A DNA stretch of 64,000 bases from Faunimonas pinastri (GCF_900110915.1 NZ_FOFG01000005.1:1-64000); one strand, 5' to 3'; shown: positions 15,267 through 23,757, numbered from the stretch's first letter. Made by a program: numbers and translations. Notes: generated from the sequence alone by a model not told the origin.

Positions 15267-17333
15267 TCAGACGGGGTTCTTGTAGAGGCCACGCCAGTCG
15301 ATGACCTTGGCGCCGACGTCCTGGCGAACCTTCACCTCGATGCCGTCCACGTCGAAGCCCATTCGGGTTTCCGTGTAGAGGCCCTGCGCACCTTCCAGAT
15401 ACGCCAGCTCGATCACGTCGATCTGGCCGGGATCGCCGGCGAGATACCAATTCGTGCTGGAGGCGGCGTCGAGGCGCGGCTCGGAGATCGGCACCAGCTT
15501 CTTCATCGACGTGGTGACCACGTCGGCGGCCTTGGTCGGGAAGATCTGCCCGAGGAACTGCTCGGTCGTCGTCTCCAGCGCGGTCGGAACCAGCAGATAA
15601 GTCGGCGTGATGTTGAGGAGCGTCTTGCCGTCGAGCCCCTTCTGCACCCGCATCGACTGGCGCCCGGCACCGACGCTGTCGGCGGCGATCGCGGCGGCGG
15701 TGCCGAGATTGCCATGCTTGGCATGGAACAGCGTCAGGCCGTCTGCCATCACGGGATTGCCGGTGATCTGGCCCCAGACGAGATCGCTCTCAAGGTTTGC
15801 GGCCGCGACACCGAACGAGCGCGGGATGCGCGTGAAGGCGTCGAGATCGTCGTTGATCAGGACCTGACGGGTGATGCCGACGATCTTGCCGTAGGTCGAG
15901 ACGGCGTATTTCTCGGCCGCATCCCCCATGCTGCCGCGCTTGAACTCGCCGTGCTCGTTCACCTTCTCCAGCTGCGGGGCTTCGCCCAGCTGGACCCGGG
16001 AAACCTGCTTGAAGTCCGGCACCGTCACGACGCGCACCAGCGACCGGAACGTCTGCGGGGCGGCCTGGTAGCCGGCGCGCAGCGTCTTATTCGCGACATT
16101 GGCAAGGACGTTCGGGAAGTCGCCGGTCGACAGCATGCCACCGGAGCGCATGGCCATCATGGAGGTGTCGGAGCGCATGGACAGCATGGCGCCGGCGAGT
16201 TCGTTCTTGGACAGGCCGCGGGTCCGGACACCGGCCGCTTCCAGGCAGTCGCGGCCCATCTCGAGGATGGTCATGCCGCGGAAGGTCCGGCCGTGCTCGG
16301 TCAGCTCGTACTTCGTCGGGTCGAAGCGATGCAGGAGAGCGTTTTCGAGCGCTCCGCCGCGCTTTTCCTCTTCGGAGGCACCGGTAATCTGCGCGCGAGC
16401 GGACGGCCGGGTGTGGGTCTTCTCGGCTTCGTCAGCCATGTGGTCGAAGCCACGGGCGCGGAAGGCGTCCGCGGACGTGCCGTCCGCAATCGCCGTGCTG
16501 ATGATCTCCGGCGAAAGACCGGCGCGCTGGCCGATGGTCAGGATCGTCGCGCTACGCTCGCGCTCGGCGCGGATCTGGGCCTGCGCGTCAACCGGTGCGG
16601 GCTGAGGGGCCGCGGTGGTGCCGGGCTGCGGTGCAATGACCGTCGGGTTGCCGGCCACGGGCGCGGCGCGGTTTTCGGTCGTGAGGTCGGGCTGTGCGTC
16701 GACTTCGGGGGGCATGCGGTTCTCCAGTTGGGGGGCCGCCGGAGCGGCAGAAGGTGCGTCGGCCCGACTGACGACGCAGGGGAAAAGGTCGGGGTCTCCG
16801 GGGCGGGAGCCTGCGGAGCGCATCTGGGCGCCGGGGTCGGCGCCAACGGGCACCGCGGAGATCTCCAGCGGCTCCCAGTCGGTCACTCGCCAAACGGGGA
16901 CAGAGCCGTCATCGGCCTCCCGCTTCTCCACCTCGTGGATCAGGTAGCCGGCGGAGACGTTGCGGATGACGCCGTCGCGGATCTTGCCGACGGTATCGGC
17001 ATCGCTCGGCGCATTGGACAGCTTCACCGTCGCAATGCCGCGACCGTTCTCGATCTTTGCCGTGCCGGGCACGATGGAGCCGATGACGTCGCTCAGATCG
17101 TAGGAGCTGTGGGTGTTGAGGAACGGCGCACCGTTGTTCAGCCGCTCCAGCCGGACATTCTCGGGGGCAACGATCAGCTGCTCGTCGTAAAGCCCGTCGC
17201 GCCAGGAGTTCCGGCGCACCGTGGCGCCGGTCGTCCAGATGATCTCGATCGTGTTCGCTTCTTCGTCGAAGGTGGACGAGCGGACGACCGCCGTCCGCGT
17301 CTGCAGCGGAAGCTGAATGATTTCCGGAGGCAT
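15267..17333 (-). CDS. Prohead protease-major capsid protein fusion
   Basis: A 688-residue protein starting at ATG 17333 (MPPEIIQLPL), with GAGAG upstream. The first 170 or so residues look like an HK97/S78-type prohead protease, with candidate catalytic His75 (FLNTHSSYD) and Ser127 (NVSAGYLIHEVE). A Pro/Ala-rich linker follows, then a scaffold-like and coat region containing DFPNVLANVANKTLRAGYQAAP and a C-terminus typical of capsid proteins. Fused protease-capsid proteins are known in this class of phage. The protease would cut itself off during head maturation. Confidence 0.88.
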   Translation of the reverse strand: MPPEIIQLPLQTRTAVVRSSTFDEEANTIEIIWTTGATVRRNSWRDGLYDEQLIVAPENVRLERLNNGAPFLNTHSSYDLSDVIGSIVPGTAKIENGRGIATVKLSNAPSDADTVGKIRDGVIRNVSAGYLIHEVEKREADDGSVPVWRVTDWEPLEISAVPVGADPGAQMRSAGSRPGDPDLFPCVVSRADAPSAAPAAPQLENRMPPEVDAQPDLTTENRAAPVAGNPTVIAPQPGTTAAPQPAPVDAQAQIRAERERSATILTIGQRAGLSPEIISTAIADGTSADAFRARGFDHMADEAEKTHTRPSARAQITGASEEEKRGGALENALLHRFDPTKYELTEHGRTFRGMTILEMGRDCLEAAGVRTRGLSKNELAGAMLSMRSDTSMMAMRSGGMLSTGDFPNVLANVANKTLRAGYQAAPQTFRSLVRVVTVPDFKQVSRVQLGEAPQLEKVNEHGEFKRGSMGDAAEKYAVSTYGKIVGITRQVLINDDLDAFTRIPRSFGVAAANLESDLVWGQITGNPVMADGLTLFHAKHGNLGTAAAIAADSVGAGRQSMRVQKGLDGKTLLNITPTYLLVPTALETTTEQFLGQIFPTKAADVVTTSMKKLVPISEPRLDAASSTNWYLAGDPGQIDVIELAYLEGAQGLYTETRMGFDVDGIEVKVRQDVGAKVIDWRGLYKNPV

Positions 17334-17343
17334 GGATGGTCTC

Positions 17344-18834
17344 TCAGTTGGCCGCGTCGGCAGCCGGTTTCTCGTTCGCGGCATCGGCCTGGGCGACGCC
17401 AAGCTGCGAGGTGCGACGCGGATCGATATCGAGGACGAGATTTTCCGCGTCGATGATCTTCAGGAACGCGGACGTGTCCTTGATCACCTTGCGCCAGTCC
17501 TCGCCCCATGCGGAGATGAAGGTCTGCGGCGTCATGCGTCCGGCGCGAACGGCCAGAATGTCGGCTTCCAGATCCTTGCGGGGATCGATCGGCTCGACCG
17601 CCGGCATGACGTAATCGAAGCGCCAGCCATCCCGGCGAGGCTTGATAACGTCGGCCAAGATGGCGGCATCGACGAACCAGTTCGTCACCCGCCGCATCAT
17701 CTGCGGCACCAGGACGTTGTATTGCGTCTGCTCGGTCAGCCGGCGCTGCTCGATCTTGCCGGCCCGGAGGCTGGAATAGTTCGCCTGGCGCAGGTCGCCG
17801 GTCAGCTGGTCGTAGGTGATGCCCGCGCCGGCGGCCATGCCGAACAGGGTGGAAAGCCAGACCTGCTCATATTGGCCCGAGCTGGTTGGCTGGGCGAAGC
17901 TGATCTTCTCCCCTTCCTGCAGGTACGCGATCATGCCCGGCCGCATCTCCTCGATGCGCGCGTCGTCGCGGCTCGGACTGAGCGGGCTGGTTCGCTCGCC
18001 CTCCAGGGTGACGAAGCCGGTATAACAGGCCTCGGTCTTGGCCTTCATGATGACGGCGTCGACCAGATCGCCCAGATCGCGGCTCGGCATCAGGATCGGA
18101 GCAAAGACGGGGACGCCCCTCACCTGCCCGGCTCGCAATGGCCTGAAGAGGTGAATGACGTCCTCGACCGGAACGAAGGTCGAATTGAATGGCGCGCCGC
18201 GGAACGTGTATTCGCCGGGGTGCTGGCTGTGCAGCCACAGGCCCGTGCGCGCATCCCAGGTGCCGAGACCAACGCCCAGGCGGCTATATTGGTTGTCGAA
18301 GGTCCCAAGATCACGGCTTTCGTCGATCAGATCCCCTTCCAGAACCTGCAGCGCGAGCTTGACGCGGCGGCGATCGCCGCTGCGGAGCGGAATGCGCCGC
18401 ATCACCGCGTCGCCGCCTTCCAGCGCGCTGGAATAAAGCAGCGCCTGCTGTCCCGCGAAGTTGTTGATCCCCTCCACGTCCGAGGTGTCGCACCACTCCA
18501 GCCACGCGTCCCCCAGCTGGCGATCGGTGCGATCCGAGCCGGTGGCCGGGACGGCATTGATGCCGGTGCCGATCGTGTGGCCGACATGGACGTCGAGGAT
18601 GCGGCGACCGGCCCAAGTGTTGCGGGCAAGATCACGCGACCGATCGCGCAGTCGGGCAAGCGCCGGGCCGATCTCCACGTTGGCGGACGTGGCGGCGGCG
18701 GTGAAGGAATCTCCCCGCCGGCCAACGCGCGCGCCGTCATAGGCCCGCTTCTGATCGAGGGCGCTGAAGGCCCGCGCGCGCTTCATCGCGGCGCCCGGGG
18801 CGATCCAGGCGAGCGCCTGTAATGCTCGGGACAT
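17344..18834 (-). CDS. Phage portal protein (lambda gpB family)
   Basis: A 496-residue protein with lambda-type portal features: RSRDLARNTWAGRRILDVHVGHTIGTGI near the N-terminus, GGDAVMRRIPL, DVIHLFRPLRAGQVRGVPVFAPILM, and AGAGITYDQLTGDLRQANYSSLRAG. The portal is the dodecameric ring at one head vertex through which DNA enters and leaves. It lies 3 bp after gpW and 10 bp before the capsid fusion, the lambda-like order A-W-B-C/E. Confidence 0.93.
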   Translation of the reverse strand: MSRALQALAWIAPGAAMKRARAFSALDQKRAYDGARVGRRGDSFTAAATSANVEIGPALARLRDRSRDLARNTWAGRRILDVHVGHTIGTGINAVPATGSDRTDRQLGDAWLEWCDTSDVEGINNFAGQQALLYSSALEGGDAVMRRIPLRSGDRRRVKLALQVLEGDLIDESRDLGTFDNQYSRLGVGLGTWDARTGLWLHSQHPGEYTFRGAPFNSTFVPVEDVIHLFRPLRAGQVRGVPVFAPILMPSRDLGDLVDAVIMKAKTEACYTGFVTLEGERTSPLSPSRDDARIEEMRPGMIAYLQEGEKISFAQPTSSGQYEQVWLSTLFGMAAGAGITYDQLTGDLRQANYSSLRAGKIEQRRLTEQTQYNVLVPQMMRRVTNWFVDAAILADVIKPRRDGWRFDYVMPAVEPIDPRKDLEADILAVRAGRMTPQTFISAWGEDWRKVIKDTSAFLKIIDAENLVLDIDPRRTSQLGVAQADAANEKPAADAAN

Positions 18835-18837
18835 GGA

Positions 18838-19041
18838 TCAGTCCCTGCGGAAAGAAGCGAGAGTGACGCGCGGCGCCGTAACCGTGCCGCCAAGCGCCGC
18901 CGCGATGTCCCGGCGCACCGAGCGCATCTCAGCCAGCGAGCGGTAGAACACCTCGCGATTGTCAGCGAAGCGCACGCGCGAGGCGCCCGTGGCGATCGCC
19001 GCGTCGATGGCAGCGAGGTCAGCTTGCGTCCAGGTGGTCAT
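18838..19041 (-). CDS. Head-tail joining protein gpW
   Basis: A 67-residue protein with the gpW pattern: TQADLAAIDAAIATGASRVRFADNREVFYRSLAEM. Length is normal for the family (about 68 residues). gpW attaches beneath the portal after packaging and lets the tail join. The start overlaps the terminase stop by one base (TGATG), and the gene lies between terminase and portal exactly as in lambda. Confidence 0.9.
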   Translation of the reverse strand: MTTWTQADLAAIDAAIATGASRVRFADNREVFYRSLAEMRSVRRDIAAALGGTVTAPRVTLASFRRD

Positions 19042-20963
19042 CAGCGATCCAGCCAGCCTTTTGTTCGATCGCCGAACCAGCCCTGGGAGGCCGGCCGCGA
19101 TGCTGTTTCCTTGGGTTCCGGCTGGCGCACCGGCACGTCTTCCACAGGTTCAGGAGCCCGCTCCCGGTCCGCTTCGAGGCGGTCCCACACCGCATCCGGC
19201 ATGCCGCGAAGGCCGAGCTTGATGGCCGCCGCCTCCGCCTGCAGGTGCGTGTCCAAGCCTTCGTTCGCCTGGTTTGGATCCTTCTCCCAGCGATAGACCG
19301 TGAAGCCGTGACGCTTCACAGGCTGCCGGCGCTCGGCCGTCAGCTGCCGGAAATATTCGTCCTCAAGACCACGCGCGAAGCCGATGAAGCCGCGCTCCTG
19401 CGGATCCACCTTCATGAGGTTGCGATAGAGCGCCATCTTCAGGACCGAGGTCCCGAAGTTGTGGAACCGCCGGGAGTACGCAAGCAGCTTGCCGGCCGCG
19501 TTGCGCTCCTTGGCGACCCGCGCCAGCAGCGGCGCCGATTCCGATGGCACGCCGCGAACCATGATCACGCGCGACGACGGATGCTGCTGGGCCCAGGACC
19601 AAACGTCCTCGGTCCAGGCATTGCCGTCGATCGCGGCCAGATCGATGCCGATCCGCCGGCCGAGCGTGTTCGGCCAGGTCTGCTCCATCAGGTCGTTGAG
19701 GCGCGCCTGGGTGGCGGGCTCGCTGATGTGGCCGGGAATGATCCGGTAATCGATGACGAAACGCCGCCCGTCTCGGCCGAAGCCGACCAGCTGCGTTTCG
19801 ACGCGATCAAGCTGGCAGTCCAAACCGAGCGTCAACAGCAGCGCCCCTAGGGGAATAGTGCCGATCGCGTAATCCGATTCCGCAGCGCGGTCGCGCAACC
19901 CTTCCCAGGGCGGCGCCTCGCTCTGGGCCCGGAAAGCTTTCCCCACGGTATCGTTCAGGAAAGTCTGCTCGGCGGCCGGGTCACCGCGCGCCTTCAGCCA
20001 TTCCAGGGCGATCTGCCGCCACGACTGCAGGAGCGAATAGGCCGACCACAAATAGAAGGAGCGGTGGAACCGCTTCATCTTCGGGTTGTCGGCCCGCCAC
20101 TCCCCCCGCGGCAGCATTGCGGAGCGATGATGCTCCTCGATCTCGCAGCCGCAGGCGACGCAGGTGAAGTGCGCGGCTTCCGGCCGGTCCTCATCGAAGT
20201 CGGCCAGCAGGTTTTCCCATTCAAGGGACTGCATCGTGTCGCAGTGCGGACACGGCACATAAAGCCGTTCCTGGCTGCCGGCGTCATAGCTCTTCGTGAT
20301 CCGGCAACCGGGCATGACCAGCGGCGTGGAGATCTTGAAGATCTTGGCGAAGGTGATGGCGCGGGAGCGGCTGTCGGCCTGGCTCTCGGGATCGCCACCG
20401 GAATTGTTCTCCCACTTCGACAGATCGTCCTGCACCTGACGGGGCATGGTGACCTGCGAAAGCGATGCCGGCGAATTGGCGCCGGAGATCAGGATGGCGC
20501 CGAGGCCGTCCGCACGTTCCTTGTAGAGGGTGCTGTCACCTCCGTCCCGGCTCTTCTCCGGAAAGATCGCCTTCAGCGCGGACGTATTCCGCAGCATTGG
20601 CCGAAGCTTCATCTTCGACCAACGCTCGGCGTTGTTCTCCGTCGGATGGACGTACATCAGGTCGCCCGGGTCCATCTCCATGGAGCCGCAGGTGAAGATG
20701 TTCGCCAGCACCGTGCCGCCGAGCTGGGCGGACTTGGCGAGGGTGACGATCCGGCAGGGATCCTCAGGGCTGAGCGCCTTCAGGATCTCGGTGAAATACG
20801 CGAACCGGTCGGGGTTGTAGGGTCCCGGCTCCGGCGATTCACGCTTGGTGAAGCTGATGTTCTTCACCGCCCAGGCGAGATAATCGACGGGCGGCGGTGG
20901 CATGAGCGCGGCCGCGACCGCCTCGTGCCGGAGGCGATCCGGGTTCGCCAGCATAGCGACCAT
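19041..20963 (-). CDS. Terminase large subunit, GpA family
   Basis: A 640-residue ATPase/nuclease that packages DNA into the prohead. It has the GpA signature WAVKNISFTKRESPEPGPYNPDRFAYF, a Walker A-like site RIVTLAKSAQLGGTVLANI, paired zinc-binding cysteines (CPHCDTMQSLEWENL, then CVACGCEIEEHHR), and a C-terminal nuclease region with LGLDCQLDRVETQLVGFGRDG and IGIDLAAIDGNAWTEDVW. Length matches lambda gpA (641). It follows the Nu1-like small subunit by 3 bp. Confidence 0.93.
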   Translation of the reverse strand: MVAMLANPDRLRHEAVAAALMPPPPVDYLAWAVKNISFTKRESPEPGPYNPDRFAYFTEILKALSPEDPCRIVTLAKSAQLGGTVLANIFTCGSMEMDPGDLMYVHPTENNAERWSKMKLRPMLRNTSALKAIFPEKSRDGGDSTLYKERADGLGAILISGANSPASLSQVTMPRQVQDDLSKWENNSGGDPESQADSRSRAITFAKIFKISTPLVMPGCRITKSYDAGSQERLYVPCPHCDTMQSLEWENLLADFDEDRPEAAHFTCVACGCEIEEHHRSAMLPRGEWRADNPKMKRFHRSFYLWSAYSLLQSWRQIALEWLKARGDPAAEQTFLNDTVGKAFRAQSEAPPWEGLRDRAAESDYAIGTIPLGALLLTLGLDCQLDRVETQLVGFGRDGRRFVIDYRIIPGHISEPATQARLNDLMEQTWPNTLGRRIGIDLAAIDGNAWTEDVWSWAQQHPSSRVIMVRGVPSESAPLLARVAKERNAAGKLLAYSRRFHNFGTSVLKMALYRNLMKVDPQERGFIGFARGLEDEYFRQLTAERRQPVKRHGFTVYRWEKDPNQANEGLDTHLQAEAAAIKLGLRGMPDAVWDRLEADRERAPEPVEDVPVRQPEPKETASRPASQGWFGDRTKGWLDR

Positions 20964-20966
20964 GGA

Positions 20967-21662
20967 TCATGTCTCTGTTGTCGCGACCTCCTGGGCGGCC
21001 ACGAACTCCGGCAGCGCTTCGGCCGCCAGCTTGTTGCTCTCCGCCACTTGCTGGCGGACCTTGCGGAAGAGCTCGTTGAGCTTCTGCAGGACCTCGCGGT
21101 CCTCCGCCCTGAAGTCTGCGGCGAGCGCCGTCGCCATTTCCGGGAGCGCACCCTCAAAGGCGCGCATCACCTGGACGGCGATGGTGGTCAGCTGCCGGCG
21201 CACGGCAGCGGTCTCGGTATAGAGCCCCTTGCGGGCTGCCTCATCTTCCTCGCCGATGCGGTTGCGCCGCTGCCACTCGGCCAACTTCTCGCGCTTGAGG
21301 AGCTCGTCCAGCTGGTCGCTGGCGATCTCGTCCTCATCATCGTCGGCATCCGCGCGTGGGTTCGGCTCTCGTCGCGAGGTTGTCGGCTCAGCCGGTGCGC
21401 CCGGGCTCTGACCCGTGAGCCTGGTCGTGATGCCGTTGCCGAGCGCCTGGCTGATGTCGCGGCGCTTGCGCAGCTGCTTCTGCGCGGCAGCAACATTGAT
21501 GCGGGCGGTCCGGCCGGCGCCGATCAGGGCATCGCCGTCGATCAGCTTCTCGGCGATCCACTGCGTCACCCGGCCCGGCGAGACGCCGCAAATCCGGGCG
21601 AATTCGCTCTTCGATACGATGGCTGCGGAAGTGGCTGGTGCGCTGGCGCCGGGCTTGGACAT
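20967..21662 (-). CDS. Terminase small subunit, Nu1-like DNA-binding protein
   Basis: A 231-residue protein. The N-terminal 70 residues form a winged helix-turn-helix (VSKSEFARICGVSPGRVTQWIAEKLIDGDALIG...RINVAAAQKQL) like lambda Nu1, which binds the packaging site. An acidic linker (DADDDEDEIASDQL) leads to a helical C-terminal region. The iterons and GC palindrome at 21707-21891 lie just upstream and are the natural binding-site candidates. ATG 21662 is the only plausible start. Confidence 0.85.
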   Translation of the reverse strand: MSKPGASAPATSAAIVSKSEFARICGVSPGRVTQWIAEKLIDGDALIGAGRTARINVAAAQKQLRKRRDISQALGNGITTRLTGQSPGAPAEPTTSRREPNPRADADDDEDEIASDQLDELLKREKLAEWQRRNRIGEEDEAARKGLYTETAAVRRQLTTIAVQVMRAFEGALPEMATALAADFRAEDREVLQKLNELFRKVRQQVAESNKLAAEALPEFVAAQEVATTET

Positions 21663-21706
21663 GGATGGTTTTCCGGGCGCTGCAGCCGCTTTCTCTTTCT
21701 AGGAGC

Positions 21707-21825
21707 CTTTTTAGCCCCTCTTTTTAGCTCGCTTTTTAGCCCGGCCGGCCTGCAAGCGGTGCCGGAATGGCGGAACTCCGCCGATCCAGCCTGCCCGCGG
21801 GCCGACTTTTTAGCCGCTTTTTAGG
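21707..21825. repeat. Five CTTTTTAG(C/G) iterons beside the terminase gene
   Basis: Five copies of CTTTTTAG followed by C or G lie at 21707-21715, 21720-21728, 21732-21740, 21806-21814 and 21817-21825, all in the same orientation. Two sets are spaced by 11-13 bp, close to one DNA helix turn, and separated by about 66 bp. They lie in the 274-bp gap directly upstream of the Nu1-like gene. In lambda the small terminase subunit binds repeated R sites at the same position (cosB). A promoter-operator function is the alternative. Confidence 0.6.
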
Positions 21826-21875
21826 CTTTCAAAACCGGGTCAGACTGGCGAAAATCCGGGGGTTTTACGCCCGCA

Positions 21876-21891
21876 GGGGGGCCGGCCCCCG
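21876..21891. other. GC palindrome, candidate cosN-like site
   Basis: A run of G, then GCCGGC, then a run of C forms a strong GC-only palindrome at about 21876-21891. It lies 51 bp from the last iteron, in the gap between the gpZ-like and Nu1-like genes. Lambda-type cosN sites are GC-rich imperfect palindromes beside the terminase-binding repeats, so this is a possible nicking site. The role is inferred from position and composition. Confidence 0.35.
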
Positions 21892-21899
21892 GGAGGGAC

Positions 21900-21917
21900 C
21901 CGCGCCCTCCGGCGCGG
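21900..21917 (-). terminator. Hairpin after the gpZ-like gene
   Basis: A perfect 7-bp stem (CCGCGCC / GGCGCGG) with a CTCC/GGAG loop, 20 bp after the gpZ-like stop on the minus strand. No T-run follows, so it may be a pause or RNA-stabilising hairpin rather than a true intrinsic terminator, or part of the packaging site. Confidence 0.3.
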
Positions 21918-21936
21918 TCGGCGGCGGCGCCGCGCG

Positions 21937-22533
21937 TCAGCGCCCGCCCTCGAGCAGGCGGCCGACCTCGTGGACCAGGCGATCGGTGAGGTCGCTCTCG
22001 ACGACCTCGAAGAACGCCGCCTCGCTCTCCCCCGTGATCATCTCTTCGGGGATGAAGAGGCCCGACCGCTGCTCGGCGATCGGTATGCGCTTCCTGCCCA
22101 GGCGCTTGTAGACGTGGCCGCCGAGCTTCAACCTCGTCCGGTTCGGCCACCGGCCGCCGGTCATGAAGGCATGGTCGTCGTGCCAGGACTTCCCGCGAAC
22201 CTTGGCGGTCACCCCGCCCGGCCCTTCCTTCGCCCCGAAGAACTTCAGGGAGATGTCCCCGCCTCGCGAGCGGATGACGTAGGCCGAGCGCGCACCGTTG
22301 CCCTTGGGGCCACCGGTCGATGCCCGGTCAACCTTGAGGGCCCGCACGATCACCTTGCGTTTCAGCCCGGTCTGGGCGGTCAGGGTCCTGACCATCCGGG
22401 TGCGCGCCTTGTCGCCGGTGTGGTTGACCGCGCGAACGATGGCCTTACCGGCGTTCTTGCCGGCGGCGCCCAGCAGATTGGCCATGCGGGCCAGCTGGGC
22501 GTCGTCGAGCTTTACCTCGAGCAGTCCGGACAT
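21937..22533 (-). CDS. Minor tail protein Z-like (gpZ family)
   Basis: A 198-residue basic protein with the gpZ-type pattern AGKAIVRAVNHTGDKARTRMVRTLTAQTGLKRKVIVRALKV, then GGDISLKFFGAKEG and GVTAKVRGKSW, ending in an acidic helix (TDRLVHEVGRLLEGGR). Lambda gpZ lies in the tail module, near the tail terminator. Here the gene lies on the other side of the terminase gene, at the early end of the structural operon, which is unusual. A role in head-tail joining is the family expectation. Confidence 0.75.
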   Translation of the reverse strand: MSGLLEVKLDDAQLARMANLLGAAGKNAGKAIVRAVNHTGDKARTRMVRTLTAQTGLKRKVIVRALKVDRASTGGPKGNGARSAYVIRSRGGDISLKFFGAKEGPGGVTAKVRGKSWHDDHAFMTGGRWPNRTRLKLGGHVYKRLGRKRIPIAEQRSGLFIPEEMITGESEAAFFEVVESDLTDRLVHEVGRLLEGGR

Positions 22534-22564
22534 CGGCGATTACTCCGGCTGCCGGTCGGCAGGG

Positions 22565-22870
22565 TCAGAAGCTGGTGGACGTTTCGATCAGGGAAGCATC
22601 CACCGGCGAAATGGTGTCGGCATCGGTGATCGGCGTCTCGCCCGATGCACCGCTGACCGTGTCGGTGGTCGAGGCGGCCGGCGTGACGGCATAGGTCATC
22701 GAAACCAGCGAGACGTGACCGTCGACGTTGTTGTCGGCCCAGCTCTGCGCCTCTTCCATGCTGGAAAAGTGGCCGGTGCGCTCCGGCGCGGTGCCGTTCT
22801 TCACGGTGAGCGAGACGCCGGCGAGATCGCCGGGGATCAGGATCAGGGTCTGGGCAGCAATCTTCGGCAT
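22565..22870 (-). CDS. Unknown small phage protein
   Basis: A 101-residue protein starting at ATG 22870 (MPKIAAQTLILIPGDLAGVSLTVKNG), with GAGG seven bases upstream. The next ATG upstream in frame lacks a binding site. The middle has ERTGHFSSMEEAQSWADNN and the C-terminus is Thr/Ser/Ala-rich. No family is recognised. It lies 31 bp before the gpZ-like gene and is likely to be cotranscribed with it. Confidence 0.55.
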   Translation of the reverse strand: MPKIAAQTLILIPGDLAGVSLTVKNGTAPERTGHFSSMEEAQSWADNNVDGHVSLVSMTYAVTPAASTTDTVSGASGETPITDADTISPVDASLIETSTSF

Positions 22871-22906
22871 GTGAAACCTCATTCGGTTGGGGAGAGGAGA
22901 GGCCGG

Positions 22907-23101
22907 TCAGTCGGTCAGGCGAGCGATCGACTGCTCGACGGCATCGACTTCGGCGCGGAATCGCAGTTCGTCCTGCTGCGCGTCGCGAGCCGCGGAAACA
23001 TGATGCTGCCGCTTGCGCATCGCGCTTTCGGCGCGGCGTTGCGCGACCTCGCGGGCATCGTAAAGCGCCCGCAGCCGGGCGGGATCGTTCTCGTAGGGCA
23101 T
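22907..23101 (-). CDS. Unknown small coiled-coil phage protein
   Basis: A 64-residue, highly charged, probably all-helical protein (MPYENDPARLRALYDAREVAQRRAESAMRKR). Its heptad-like pattern suggests a coiled coil. No family is recognised. It lies among several short same-strand genes between the early region and the gpZ-like gene. Confidence 0.5.
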   Translation of the reverse strand: MPYENDPARLRALYDAREVAQRRAESAMRKRQHHVSAARDAQQDELRFRAEVDAVEQSIARLTD

Positions 23102-23124
23102 GGCGGTAAGCCTTCGAAGCGGGA

Positions 23125-23334
23125 TTAAACCGTTGCGAGGGGACCGCTCTCGCTGCCCAGCCGCGGCCCGTAGACCTTGGCGGCAGCCCCACGGACCTCT
23201 TTAAGGTCACGCAACGGCTTGCGGATCGCGAGCAGATCCACGGTTGGCTGATGGAGGAGCGTCCGCACCGGTCGTTCCGCCTCGACCACCTGGCGGAGGA
23301 TCACCGGCAGGCGCTGCAGCTGGGCGTCCGTCAT
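23125..23334 (-). CDS. Unknown small phage protein
   Basis: A 69-residue protein (MTDAQLQRLPVILRQVVEAERPVRTLLHQ) with a helical start and a basic C-terminal part. No family is recognised. It begins 4 bases inside the end of the upstream 74-residue gene (23331-23555), an ATGA-type overlap that supports both being real. Confidence 0.5.
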   Translation of the reverse strand: MTDAQLQRLPVILRQVVEAERPVRTLLHQPTVDLLAIRKPLRDLKEVRGAAAKVYGPRLGSESGPLATV

Positions 23335-23555
23335 GCGTAAAACACGCGGCGAACCGGCACTTCTTTGACCATCGGCCGCTTACGCCGCCGGTGGTGGTGA
23401 TACGCCACTTCGCGCGGGCCAGCTCGGCCCGTTGCCTTCGCCTGGTGGAGCGGTCGGGTCACCGGAGCGAGTTCCGTCTGGACACCAAGGGTGACATCCA
23501 TGCCGATCACGTAAAGACCGGCGGCAGCTGCCGCCCCGAGATTGAGAAAGCGCAT
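23331..23555 (-). CDS. Unknown small protein with hydrophobic N-terminus
   Basis: A 74-residue protein starting MRFLNLGAAAAAGLYVIGMDVTLG, which could be a signal peptide or single membrane segment. It is followed by a very basic region (YHHHRRRKRP). No family is recognised. It overlaps the next gene by 4 bp. The combination of a membrane anchor and basic tail could suit a membrane-associated early phage protein, but this is only a guess. Confidence 0.5.
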   Translation of the reverse strand: MRFLNLGAAAAAGLYVIGMDVTLGVQTELAPVTRPLHQAKATGRAGPREVAYHHHRRRKRPMVKEVPVRRVFYA

Positions 23556-23705
23556 CCGAACCTCGTCATGCTTTGCGAAAGGGCACTGGTGAGGAAGGCG
23601 CTCACGCCTCCTGGGTGGTTATGCTGCACCCCACCCCGGCCTTGGGTCCTAGCCCACAGCGTCAGGCCGACACGCGCCGCGGCAATGCCGGGCGGCTTAC
23701 GTGCG

Positions 23706-23751
23706 TCTCACCAGATCGGTTTGGTGAGAGACAACGGCCGTTGCCTCTCAC
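23706..23751. promoter_or_regulatory. Near-perfect 28-bp palindrome with a competing hairpin
   Basis: A dyad at 23724-23751 has two 14-base arms (GTGAGAGACAACGG and its partner) with one mismatch and no spacer. A second inverted repeat, TCTCACCA (23706-23713) with TGGTGAGA (23722-23729), overlaps its left arm, so the two RNA hairpins are mutually exclusive. The motif GTGAGA occurs three times. It lies in the 202-bp gap between small phage genes, just beyond the stop of the 87-residue gene. It could be an operator, terminator or attenuator. Confidence 0.5.
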
Positions 23752-23757
23752 GGATGT

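Noticed and set aside
15261-17456. Plus-strand open frame of 731 codons opposite the capsid fusion
   Set aside because: Antisense shadow; the minus strand has a clear protease-capsid protein.
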